From assembly GCA_964635965.1 (NCBI GenBank), contig CAZWQX010000014.1, positions 1-42,383 of the forward strand: DNA of 42,383 nucleotides, given 5' to 3'. The position numbers were made by a program, and so were the translations under genes. Origin of the DNA: JAKVAV01 sp964635965 (lineage in GTDB: Bacteria > Bacteroidota > Bacteroidia > Flavobacteriales_D > Cryomorphaceae). Under the pieces are notes generated by a model. It saw only the letters and a program-made list of their open reading frames with translations. It ran no database searches and was not told where the DNA came from. The first letter of the stretch is position 1. Each line of letters starts with the position of its first letter. Positions 8,859 to 16,968 of the stretch are shown here, piece after piece.

Positions 8859-9661
8859 CTCCAGCGGCTTTTGATCTTCATGTGGTAAATATGGCGAAGA
8901 ACGGGCCATTTGGCTAGCCGAAATAGCATTTTGTTCTTTTTCTGTTTATTCAAGCACTTTAAATAGAGATCATCCATTGACTCATGGTGTCCCGTCTTTA
9001 ACTCGCGCTGAATTTGGCTTGCTTCGCGGTATGTTTCACAAGATAAATTGCTGATTCCGCCAATTCTGAAAATGGCCAATACCTCTTCGAGATATGAAAA
9101 ATTGGTTCCTGCCAAAAACGCTCGAAGCAGCCAGTGATAGTCAGCTGCCTGTTTGAATCGTAAATCGTATGGACCAAATTGTTCAAACAAGTCTCGATGC
9201 ACAAACGTAGCCGGATGAAAAATACCCATTGTTTCCGGCATTAATTTCAAATCAGGACTTTCAAGACGGGTTAATACCTCTCTGCCGAGCAGTCGTTCTT
9301 TTTTGATTTTCCCGTAGATGATGTCAGGCCAGGTTGATCTCGCGTGAGCCCGAACGAGGGAAATGGTATTGGGCAAATAAGCGTCGTCACTATTTAAGAA
9401 TGCGAGGTATCGACCTTTTGCCAATTTGATTCCCTTATTCATTGCATCGTAAATACCTTGATCGGGTTCAGAGACAAACGTATTCACGAAATCACCAAAT
9501 TTCTCGACAATTTCTGATGTATTGTCGGAACTGCCTCCATCGATTACGATCGATTCAAAATCATCACAAGTTTGATTCTTGAGAGATTCCAGCGTATCTC
9601 CAATTGTCTTACCCGAATTGAAGCATACCGTAATTACAGACAAGAAAGGAGTATCACTCAT
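8855..9661 (-). CDS. Glycosyltransferase family 2
   Basis: 268 residues from the ATG at 9661 (MSDTPFLSVITVCFNSGKTI). It has the GT-A family 2 pattern: the opening beta strand SVITVCFNSG, then IVIDGGSSDNTSEIV, DQGIYDAMNKGIKLAKGRYL and the metal-binding FLNSDDAYLP (DxD-like Ser-Asp-Asp). HPATFVHRDLFEQFGPYD and KQAADYHWLLRAF match the WcaA/WcaE-type acceptor region. It is an inverting transferase acting on the cytoplasmic side of the membrane. The longer frame to a GTG at 9697 is less likely; the 9661 start overlaps the upstream stop by eight bases. Confidence 0.88.
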   Translation of the reverse strand: MSDTPFLSVITVCFNSGKTIGDTLESLKNQTCDDFESIVIDGGSSDNTSEIVEKFGDFVNTFVSEPDQGIYDAMNKGIKLAKGRYLAFLNSDDAYLPNTISLVRAHARSTWPDIIYGKIKKERLLGREVLTRLESPDLKLMPETMGIFHPATFVHRDLFEQFGPYDLRFKQAADYHWLLRAFLAGTNFSYLEEVLAIFRIGGISNLSCETYREASQIQRELKTGHHESMDDLYLKCLNKQKKNKMLFRLAKWPVLRHIYHMKIKSRWR

Positions 9662-10778
9662 TCGATAGGAAAGTTTTAATTTTTTCGAAAAGTGCACTCC
9701 AAGCGAAATTGCGCTTGGCGAATAATCTGGCCTTTGCCAAGTCGTAATCTTGCGACACTTTCATTGCCTTTTCCAGTGCTCTGGCAAAAGAATCGGAATC
9801 ATTGTCTTCGTAATAAATTCCGTAGCTGCCATTGTCAGATATGTCATCGTAGGCATACAGACCCTTATGTCCCACTAAAACACATCCGAAATAAAGTGCC
9901 TCAACAAAAGAAATTCCGAATGATTCGAAACGAGATGGTAAGAAGAAAACCGCACTTCGAGCGTACATCTTATACAGCAATGATCTATCCGTGATCGAAC
10001 CGTGAAATGTAATTCTATTCTCTAAATGAAGGTACTCTTTTGTGAAGCGGTCTATCAATAACTGAAAGTCTTGTGTTATGGGACCTACCACATCAACGTG
10101 CCAGTCACTTAATTCAATCAATGGAATAGATTTAAGTAAGAGCTCGAAGTTTTTATCTGAACTACCGAGACGTCCAACAGTAAGAAGTCGTTTTTCTTTG
10201 GAAATCAACTCTCCGAATCGTTCATCTAGAAAAGCGTCGTTGCAGCCATTGGGAAGGTATTGGAGAAGATTTGAAATTTCAGGGTAGTTCTTTTTTGCCA
10301 GGTCGAGACCATTTCTATTCTCAATTGTGGCCAAATCGAGTCCGTGAAAAAATCGCCGTTCTACTTTTTGCAAGATGAAGTTTTTGATCTCACCATTTGC
10401 ATATCGCTTACGTTGCGTTAAATGATCATTGTAGGCATCAAATTTCAGATATAGTTTGCCTTGTGGATTGAGTCGTTTGAAATATGCTCCGTAAAAAATG
10501 CTGTCTCGGGTCAAATGAAAGAGATGAAGAACTTTAACTGTGGAAGCATTTTCGCGTAACCAATTGAGGAAAGCTCGATCCAAAAAAAAGAGCTTTCCTT
10601 TTTCAGGTAATATTTCCAGTTCTAATCCGCTTACCTCTGCCGGAGTTTCGAATGGTGATTTTACCTTCCCCACTAGTGAGGATGTAAAACCCTCTTTTGA
10701 CGCATAATGTGGAATGAGACCTACATCTTTCGTCAAATGAAATCGGTTGATTTCAGGAAAGTAAGTAACCCAGCGCAT
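9654..10778 (-). CDS. Glycosyltransferase family 4
   Basis: 374 residues from the ATG at 10778, which shares one base with the upstream TGA (TGATG), a coupled start. The N-terminal domain is less conserved than in its neighbours (MRWVTYFPEINRFHLTKDVG). The donor domain is standard: KRLLTVGRLGSSDKNFELLL, WHVDVVGPI and FLPSRFESFGISFVEALYFG with the E-x7-E pair. It lies in the same five-base-spaced run as the family 2 enzyme and the acyltransferase, so it probably acts on the same repeat unit. Linkage and sugar are unknown. Confidence 0.86.
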   Translation of the reverse strand: MRWVTYFPEINRFHLTKDVGLIPHYASKEGFTSSLVGKVKSPFETPAEVSGLELEILPEKGKLFFLDRAFLNWLRENASTVKVLHLFHLTRDSIFYGAYFKRLNPQGKLYLKFDAYNDHLTQRKRYANGEIKNFILQKVERRFFHGLDLATIENRNGLDLAKKNYPEISNLLQYLPNGCNDAFLDERFGELISKEKRLLTVGRLGSSDKNFELLLKSIPLIELSDWHVDVVGPITQDFQLLIDRFTKEYLHLENRITFHGSITDRSLLYKMYARSAVFFLPSRFESFGISFVEALYFGCVLVGHKGLYAYDDISDNGSYGIYYEDNDSDSFARALEKAMKVSQDYDLAKARLFAKRNFAWSALFEKIKTFLSNE

Positions 10779-11494
10779 CAATACTCAATCAAAAATTTTC
10801 TGATTCCCAAGATTCGATTTAATCTACGTTCAACTGCTCTAACCTTCATCTTGTATGGATTTCTCTTCATTGAGTTTCCGTGGCTTCCCGAAACTCCCTC
10901 ATATTGAGGGTTCTCGGGAAGAAGTTGCTGGTATTGGTATAAATTTTTAGAATGAATTGTATCGTAAACCGCATGCTCAATGAACCGACCATGAGAGTCA
11001 TTTACCTCGGTGTACAATCCGTAAAAAAACTCGCGATAGAACTTGGTTGAAATTCCAAAAAAACCCGTTATGGAGACTTTCATCTTCTGATGATTATCAA
11101 TATGAAACGGAACTTTCATCTTGCGAATCAAACTCTCCACATTTCTCACTAAATACCTCCCGGTCACTTTTACAAAATACTCTCCCAGCAATCCCTTATC
11201 GGCAAGTTGATCAAGCGTATAAAATTCTTGAAAACCCTTTCCTTTAGAAAAGTCGGGATGAGGCGTAATGCTTTCCCATCTGAATCGGTCGTTCTTCAGA
11301 AAACCGAACATCTTTTCTGAACGACTCGGATCGAAACCCGAATTCTCAGCAAAAACAATGGTATGGGACGTATTTGAAAGGTAAAAATCTATGCATTTTT
11401 CGTAATCGTTCAATCTATCTTCAACCGAATTTCTCTCGACAAAATCGACATTTGGAGTTACGGTTCCAGTGAGGACAATTACTACGTTTTTCAC
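10778..11494 (-). CDS. Unassigned exopolysaccharide-locus protein, possible glycosyltransferase
   Basis: 238 residues starting at a GTG (11494); no in-frame ATG fits because the first strand VVIVLTGTVTPN follows immediately. The chain has GT-A-like features: an opening strand, a TIVFAENSGFDP segment where a nucleotide-sugar site could lie, and FVKVTGRYLVRNVESLIRK, a Lys-x-Thr-Gly-Arg-Tyr motif that I associate with uncharacterised capsule-locus proteins. The C-terminus is strongly basic (KMKVRAVERRLNRILGIRK), suiting contact with membrane phospholipids. I cannot name a family. It is the first gene of the run that continues to 6473, directly behind a perfect -7 element. Confidence 0.7.
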   Translation of the reverse strand: MKNVVIVLTGTVTPNVDFVERNSVEDRLNDYEKCIDFYLSNTSHTIVFAENSGFDPSRSEKMFGFLKNDRFRWESITPHPDFSKGKGFQEFYTLDQLADKGLLGEYFVKVTGRYLVRNVESLIRKMKVPFHIDNHQKMKVSITGFFGISTKFYREFFYGLYTEVNDSHGRFIEHAVYDTIHSKNLYQYQQLLPENPQYEGVSGSHGNSMKRNPYKMKVRAVERRLNRILGIRKFLIEY

Positions 11495-11498
11495 ATGT

Positions 11499-11506
11499 CA
11501 AATATA
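11499..11506 (-). promoter_or_regulatory. Putative -7 promoter element TATATTTG
   Basis: Exact TAnnTTTG match, four bases before the GTG at 11494 (TATATTTG-ACAT-GTG). It would drive the run from 11494 to 6473 from a leaderless or nearly leaderless start. It faces the opposite way to the element at 11530-11537. Confidence 0.5.
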
Positions 11507-11529
11507 CGCTTTCGACCATGGGAAATCGT

Positions 11530-11537
11530 TACATTTG
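11530..11537 (+). promoter_or_regulatory. Putative -7 promoter element TACATTTG
   Basis: Exact TAnnTTTG match, three bases before the ATG at 11541 (TACATTTG-AGT-ATG). It would drive the sulfotransferase gene with essentially no 5' leader. Only 46 bases separate the two divergent start codons. Confidence 0.5.
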
Positions 11538-11540
11538 AGT

Positions 11541-12464
11541 ATGCATCGCGTCCTCTTACATATAGGTATGCCGAGAACGGCAAGTACTTTTTTCCAACAA
11601 GAGGTGTTTCCGAAAGTGAATGATTTCAAATTTTGGGGAATAAACAAATCACAATACACCTGGCCATTTCAAAAAGTTCTTTATCAGGACGATAGCTTAT
11701 ACAATGAATACGAAATTCAACAGGCTCTGAATTTTCCCATTACTAATCCACTGATAATTTCTAATGAACTTTTCGTCGGTCAATCCTTGTTTATGGTTTC
11801 AACAAATAGATCGAGGACATCACATCGATTAAAGCAGCTCTTTCCGAATGCAGAAATCATTTTGGTTTTACGAAATCAAGCGCAAATTCTAGAGTCCTTA
11901 TTTTCGATTGGCGTTTACTCGGGGCAATCGAAGAAACCTGAAGCCTTTGTAAGATTCTCCGATAATCATTCGGACTCAACCGATCCGCTTTACCCTACGT
12001 TCTCCGCCACCGAACAAACCGAACAGTATTTATTCTCTCACCTATTCAATCTCTACCGTTCGAAATTCGAGAAGATTCATGTTTTTCTCTATGAAGATTT
12101 TAAAGAGAATCCGAAAGAATTCATCGCTGATTTATGCAATCGGTTAGACATCTCCATGGAGGGTGAAGTAAATTTTGGCAAGCGTTCTAATAGTAGCTTC
12201 AGTACCCGCCAATTGGAGTATTTACGGAGGACAAACAGCCTCAAAGAAATATTCGAACGTTCAGGTGCAGGAAAAAGACTTTTCCGGAAAAATATTCAAG
12301 CTGCAGAGCATTTATTTGGCGGGAACAAGAAATTTCACTTTGCTCCGGCCCTGCGTAAACGAATCGAGAAACACTTTATGAGTGATAACGAGCTTTTGCC
12401 CGAGCTTATTCCTGAGTTGAAAAACAGCGAAACCTTTAGGAAGTACTACCTCTCTGACAACTAG
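11541..12464 (+). CDS. Sulfotransferase family protein
   Basis: 307 residues from the ATG at 11541. The N-terminus RVLLHIGMPRTASTFFQQ is the 5'-phosphosulfate loop of sulfotransferases, which binds PAPS. IILVLRNQAQILESLFSIG matches the 3'-phosphate-binding strand-loop with Arg and Ser. VFLYEDFKENPKEFIADLC is the usual late helix-turn. It should transfer sulfate from PAPS to a sugar hydroxyl of the polymer. It is the only plus-strand gene in the exopolysaccharide locus and meets the wzx gene tail to tail with interlocked stops (CTAG at 12461-12464). The frame is open to a GTG at 11469, but that start would run over the divergent gene and add 24 residues before the first core strand. Confidence 0.85.
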   Translation: MHRVLLHIGMPRTASTFFQQEVFPKVNDFKFWGINKSQYTWPFQKVLYQDDSLYNEYEIQQALNFPITNPLIISNELFVGQSLFMVSTNRSRTSHRLKQLFPNAEIILVLRNQAQILESLFSIGVYSGQSKKPEAFVRFSDNHSDSTDPLYPTFSATEQTEQYLFSHLFNLYRSKFEKIHVFLYEDFKENPKEFIADLCNRLDISMEGEVNFGKRSNSSFSTRQLEYLRRTNSLKEIFERSGAGKRLFRKNIQAAEHLFGGNKKFHFAPALRKRIEKHFMSDNELLPELIPELKNSETFRKYYLSDN

Positions 12465-13819
12465 CGATCCCAGATCCCCTCTGCCTTTCTACGGATGAGG
12501 GCAAAGGTTTGGTATGGTTGGAAGAGCAATCTCAAAGATGCTCCAAGTATGCTTGCAAGAATAACTCCTCCACTCCCCAATCCATCAAAGCCGGCTAGCC
12601 AAATTGATAGGGGTATATTGATTATCATGACCAATACGGCGTGAACGAGGGATATTCTCAGCTTTCCTGTGCCGCTAAGAAATGTCCCGAAGATGCTAAG
12701 CAATGCCGAAAGGGCCACCCAAAGTCCCATTAAATAGTTCAACCTGGTGGGAATCTCGATCTTCTCTCCAATCCAAAGGGCATATACCGGTTCAGCCAGA
12801 AAAATCATTGATACCACAACCAGAAAAGTTACTCCCCAAATTCCCAGAAGACGTCTTATCGTTCTTTTTATCCAAATGAAGTCCTTTTTAACATAAGCCT
12901 CGGTGAATGCCGACCAAAATGGTGCTGTTATGAGTGTGAAAAAGACCAAAGCCAAATTGAAATACCGATAAGAAATATTGTACGCAGGTACCTCATCGGG
13001 TCCAAGGACCTTTGTGATGATTAGATTATCCGTCATGAACACGACCAATGCTGCACCCTGGAGAATAAAAAAGGTTGCTCCGAGCCCCATTAAAGAATGT
13101 GCATGAGAAAAATCAACACGGGAAAACGAAGGCCGCAAATAATTGTAGCGCTTGGCGAAGAGGATGGTACTCGCTATAAGGGGGACCAAAAGATTAATCC
13201 CACCAACAATCCAAGCCAGATTCACTAATGAACCTGAATCCATCAAAACCAACGTATACACCCCTGCGAGCTGAAGAACATTCACAATTGTATTCATCAG
13301 ATTCGAAAGCGCGGGTAACTGATCTGCGGTTACAATCATCTTGATGAGCTGGACGACAAATTGTGGCACGAACAGAATGAATAGGATTGAAACCATCAAA
13401 TTCACTTCTCTTTCTAATTCGACAGGTGCTTCAAAAACAACAGACCAATCGACAAAATATCCCGTTGCTAAGAACAGAGTCAACATTACAATCGCAATGA
13501 TGGAAACCACCACATACGTGGTACTCACATAAACTCTTCCTAGATTGCGATCACTTGAGGCAAGTGCTTCGGCAAGTTTATTCCTGAGACCATTACCTAT
13601 TCCCAGATCGAAAAAATTGAACCATTGTAGAACAGCGCTCACGGTAAGCCAAATTCCAAATGAAAGATCAGTAAGCAGGGTAAGGTAAAGAGGGACTACT
13701 ATGAAGCTAACCGAAGCGTTAACAACTTTGAGTCCTGCAGACCAAATTATATTTTTAAGAATAAGTGAGCTTCGCGAATGGGCTCCTTTCAAAAATTTGT
13801 CGAGGAATCCGCTAATCAT
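12461..13819 (-). CDS. wzx: Oligosaccharide flippase, Wzx/MATE-like
   Basis: 452 residues from the ATG at 13819, which overlaps the wzc stop by eight bases. About twelve to fourteen hydrophobic helices fill the chain. The opening (KNIIWSAGLKVVNASVSFIV) and FFDLGIGNGLRNKLAEAL are hallmarks of the polysaccharide-transporter branch of the MOP superfamily. It flips undecaprenyl-linked repeat units across the inner membrane for polymerisation. A longer frame reaches 13963, but it lies wholly inside wzc coding sequence and encodes polar sequence foreign to the family. It is the last gene of the operon that starts at 18092. Confidence 0.88.
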   Translation of the reverse strand: MISGFLDKFLKGAHSRSSLILKNIIWSAGLKVVNASVSFIVVPLYLTLLTDLSFGIWLTVSAVLQWFNFFDLGIGNGLRNKLAEALASSDRNLGRVYVSTTYVVVSIIAIVMLTLFLATGYFVDWSVVFEAPVELEREVNLMVSILFILFVPQFVVQLIKMIVTADQLPALSNLMNTIVNVLQLAGVYTLVLMDSGSLVNLAWIVGGINLLVPLIASTILFAKRYNYLRPSFSRVDFSHAHSLMGLGATFFILQGAALVVFMTDNLIITKVLGPDEVPAYNISYRYFNLALVFFTLITAPFWSAFTEAYVKKDFIWIKRTIRRLLGIWGVTFLVVVSMIFLAEPVYALWIGEKIEIPTRLNYLMGLWVALSALLSIFGTFLSGTGKLRISLVHAVLVMIINIPLSIWLAGFDGLGSGGVILASILGASLRLLFQPYQTFALIRRKAEGIWDR

Positions 13820-16220
13820 CTGAGCGCAAACGTTTCCACCAACCCGACTTATTCTCTTTCTTTTCGTCGAAATAGTTTCCGTAATCTGCCTGATAACCGT
13901 AACCGTAGCCATACCCATAAGCTCCTGAATAGGCATAAGTTCTACCCTTGTTCCTGGCAGCATTATAGACGACGGCCGGATGCTTTAGCCTTTCTTTCTC
14001 GAATAGTTCATTTGCCTGTGTAATATGCGCTCGACGCGTAACATTTTCGCGAACGACAAAAACTGTAGCATCCGCATATTCACTAATAAGAAGTGCATCA
14101 GAAACCAAACCTACAGGAGGGGTATCGATAATGATTTTATCGAATCTTGCACCAAGCTCCTCAATGAAGCGAGACATATATTCTGAAAGTATCAGTTCAG
14201 ATGGATTAGGCGGAGTGGGACCAGAAGGACAAATGAATAAGTTCTCGGAATAACCGGATGGTGTCAAGACTTCATCCAGAGTAGCGTTCCCACTCAAGTA
14301 GTTGCTGCATCCCACATTATTCTCAATACCGAAATCTTCAACGATTCTTGGTTTTCTCAAATCCAACCCAATGAGCACCACCTTTGAACCCGCAGCGGCC
14401 ATGACTGAGGCTAAATTCATTGCCGTAAAGGTTTTACCTTCTGTTCCAATGGATGAAGTTACCATTACCACTTCGGTTTTCTCCCTGGACTGAAAGAAAC
14501 TAAGATTCGTACGAATACTTCTGTATTCTTCAGCGATGGAAGAACGAGGCTTTTCGAGGGCAACCAATGGGGAGCCCATTTTATTGAAACGGACAACTCC
14601 AATAATCGGCACTTGCGTTAGCCGTTTAAGCGTTGCCAAATCGGTGAGTTTATCGTTGAAATTTTCAATTAAAATGATCACGACAACAGGTATAACCAGA
14701 CCAAGCAGTATAGCAATCGAGTAGGCTCGTCCAGGTACGGGAGATACGGGTCCCGGAAGAACTCTCGCCTTATCCACAACCCTTGTATCACTTTCCGTGG
14801 CAGCGAGTGAGATAGAAAGTTCAGCCCGCTTTTCAAGTAAGAACAAGTACAGACTTTCTTGAATTCTGAATCGTCTTTCAATTTCTAGTAATTCCCTTTC
14901 GGTAGTGGGAATGCGCTGAATTCTTTTTCGATAAGTTTCCAGGGATTCATCAATCTCTTCTTCTTGCCGTTTTAAACCTTTTTCAATGTTTTTAATGTTC
15001 TCCAAAAGCGAAGATCGAGTCAAATCAATTTCCGCGTTTATAGGAACCAGATTGGGATCATTAACCGTACTTCTATTGATGATAATTTCTCTTTGACTTT
15101 GAAGCTCGGAGAGTTTGTTTATGAGTTTGATGAGGAGAGGATCATTGATATCAAGGGCTGCCGGGGCCAAATCCCTCAAATCTTCATTTTCTGACACATA
15201 AAGCTGCAGTTGTCGGATTAATCCTAGCTTTGTTGAGGTACGAGCTTTTTGGGCATCCAAATCTTTGATGCTTTCGAGCACGATTTGAGATTCAGACTCC
15301 AGATCTATGATCCCTTTTGACGCCTTGTACTTTTCTCTGTTTATTTCAATGTTCTCAAGGTCATCAGTGATTTCTCCCAGTTGACCATCTAAAAACTCCG
15401 CAGTTCGTGAAGAGGCGAGATTCTTCAAATCTACATCATTACGCAAATAAACTTCGATTAGCTTGTTCAGGAAATCATAAGCCTTGAGGGGAACCTCATC
15501 CTCAATATACAGTTGCAAAATGGTACTCTGAGATCTGGTTAAAGCCACATTTAATTTAGAGAGATACTTATTCTGATTGGCGTTGATCGTATTGAATCGA
15601 ATCCGATACAAACGTTTATCGAAACCAGGGTCTCTGAAAACTTCATCGGGAAAATTCCCTCTCTTCTCTACTCGAATTAATCCCATCCCAAAATCGAACT
15701 CCTTCCCGAATTCTTCTTCACGAATTACCTCTTCATCAGCAGCTTGATAAGAAAATGAAAAACGATTTTCATCTATAATTTCAATTTCAAAAAGCATTCC
15801 ATAAGCAGGATACTCAAGTTCACTGATAACGATGGAAAATGGACTGTCTTTGTATACCTCAGAAACTTTGACATCACCAACCAAAAAATAGGAAACATCA
15901 AACTCCAACTCATTCAAGGTTTTTGCCAAAAGGTTATGCGAACGCAGAATTTCAATTTCGTTCTCAATATTCTTGGAGGGAGTCTCGACATCTAATTGCT
16001 GCAGAAACTGAGCCCTAGTTGGGTTTTCATCTTTCACCAAAAGCTTGGCAGTGACCGCATAAACAGGGTTCTTGTACCAGTTGTAATACTTGGCTACAAT
16101 GATGGTGATGCCCAGAGAAATTGCAAAGAAATACCAATACCTCAAGTAACGAATAATGAAGGACTTGACTTCAAATCCACTCTCTTTTCGTTCCGGTTTG
16201 TTTAGATTTCTCTCCTCCAT
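13812..16220 (-). CDS. wzc: Wzc-like chain-length regulator and tyrosine autokinase
   Basis: 802 residues. A short basic N-terminus precedes TM1 (YWYFFAISLGITIIV, about 31-45), then a periplasmic Wzz domain, a long coiled-coil region with GNVR-like PTTERELLEIERRFRIQE, and TM2 (IAILLGLVIPVVVIILI, about 510-526). The cytoplasmic bacterial tyrosine kinase domain has Walker A TSSIGTEGKTF (about 586-596), Walker A' LIGLDLRKPR and Walker B KIIIDTPPVG. Nine tyrosines crowd residues 762-783 in a Gly-Tyr alternation (GAYGYGYGYGYQ), the expected autophosphorylation cluster. It controls polymerisation and export together with Wza, whose gene ends one base upstream of this ATG. Confidence 0.93.
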   Translation of the reverse strand: MEERNLNKPERKESGFEVKSFIIRYLRYWYFFAISLGITIIVAKYYNWYKNPVYAVTAKLLVKDENPTRAQFLQQLDVETPSKNIENEIEILRSHNLLAKTLNELEFDVSYFLVGDVKVSEVYKDSPFSIVISELEYPAYGMLFEIEIIDENRFSFSYQAADEEVIREEEFGKEFDFGMGLIRVEKRGNFPDEVFRDPGFDKRLYRIRFNTINANQNKYLSKLNVALTRSQSTILQLYIEDEVPLKAYDFLNKLIEVYLRNDVDLKNLASSRTAEFLDGQLGEITDDLENIEINREKYKASKGIIDLESESQIVLESIKDLDAQKARTSTKLGLIRQLQLYVSENEDLRDLAPAALDINDPLLIKLINKLSELQSQREIIINRSTVNDPNLVPINAEIDLTRSSLLENIKNIEKGLKRQEEEIDESLETYRKRIQRIPTTERELLEIERRFRIQESLYLFLLEKRAELSISLAATESDTRVVDKARVLPGPVSPVPGRAYSIAILLGLVIPVVVIILIENFNDKLTDLATLKRLTQVPIIGVVRFNKMGSPLVALEKPRSSIAEEYRSIRTNLSFFQSREKTEVVMVTSSIGTEGKTFTAMNLASVMAAAGSKVVLIGLDLRKPRIVEDFGIENNVGCSNYLSGNATLDEVLTPSGYSENLFICPSGPTPPNPSELILSEYMSRFIEELGARFDKIIIDTPPVGLVSDALLISEYADATVFVVRENVTRRAHITQANELFEKERLKHPAVVYNAARNKGRTYAYSGAYGYGYGYGYQADYGNYFDEKKENKSGWWKRLRSDD

Positions 16221-16221
16221 T

Positions 16222-16968
16222 TTATTGATTCAAACTGATCACCACCGCGATAAAGGTTAGTGAACTAATGACCAAAGGTAGAATTCGGTAAATGTTATCA
16301 TCCTTGGAGGTGAGACCTTTTGTTGGTTGGACGTAGAGGACATCGTTGTTCTGAAGAAAAAAATCAGGATCGGAAAAGATTTCGGAAGAACTCATGTTAA
16401 ATCTTTTGAATCGTTTTTGCCCACCGGAATTACGAATGAGTAAAACATTATCTCGAACCCCGTAAATGGTCATATCCCCTGCGTAGCCCAAAGCTTCGAG
16501 GATATTGGCTTCCGCAGTTGGAATTTCATAAACACCTGGATTTCTTACTTCACCCAAAATCGTGATTCGATAATTGGCCAACCTGACGTTGACGGTAGGT
16601 TTTTGCACATAAGCCAAAAGTGATTCTTTTATTCTCTCCCTTGCTTCATCAAGATTCAAACCCATCAAATCAACTTCACCCACAAGAGGAAGATCTATCT
16701 TACCATGATCCGAAATACGGTAGACATTTCCACCGAAGCCTTCATCCTGGGAACTTTGATCCGTTTCAAAAAAGGTATTCGTTTCAATACTAATACTCGA
16801 TATCTGAATCTCAATGTAATCTCCCGGCCCAAGGGTGTTTAACGGCGAGGTAGGTATATTCAATTCCCCCTCCATTGCCTCATTTAAATCATTGAAATAT
16901 GTCACTTTTTTATGGGCAACGCAGGAGATCAAGCTCCAACTTAAAATCAGATAGACAAGTATTCTCAT
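16222..16968 (-). CDS. wza: Wza-like polysaccharide export lipoprotein
   Basis: 248 residues. The signal MRILVYLILSWSLISC has a lipobox ending at Cys16. A Poly_export domain follows (LGPGDYIEIQISS, ISDHGKIDLPLVGEVDLMGL with the conserved Gly-Asp-Tyr and pilin-like strand pattern), then one SLBB domain (ITILGEVRNPGVYEIPT, NILEALGYAGD). A C-terminal hydrophobic helix (LPLVISSLTFIAVVISL) would cross a membrane. This short, single-SLBB form with a terminal helix is usual in Bacteroidota. It forms the outer-membrane/periplasmic exit channel for the polymer. The ATG overlaps the stop of the OmpA-like gene by four bases. Confidence 0.9.
   Translation of the reverse strand: MRILVYLILSWSLISCVAHKKVTYFNDLNEAMEGELNIPTSPLNTLGPGDYIEIQISSISIETNTFFETDQSSQDEGFGGNVYRISDHGKIDLPLVGEVDLMGLNLDEARERIKESLLAYVQKPTVNVRLANYRITILGEVRNPGVYEIPTAEANILEALGYAGDMTIYGVRDNVLLIRNSGGQKRFKRFNMSSSEIFSDPDFFLQNNDVLYVQPTKGLTSKDDNIYRILPLVISSLTFIAVVISLNQ

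Noticed and set aside
8859..8909. Longer start for the acyltransferase
   Set aside because: The ATG at 8858 forms an exact ATGA overlap with the upstream stop and gives the family's usual N-terminus.
11469..11540. Upstream GTG extension of the sulfotransferase
   Set aside because: It would overlap the divergent gene and put 24 unrelated residues before the PAPS-loop strand; the ATG at 11541 sits right after a perfect -7 element.
13820..13963. 144-base N-terminal extension of the flippase
   Set aside because: It lies inside wzc coding sequence, is polar and unlike the family, and the ATG at 13819 gives a normal 8-base coupled overlap.
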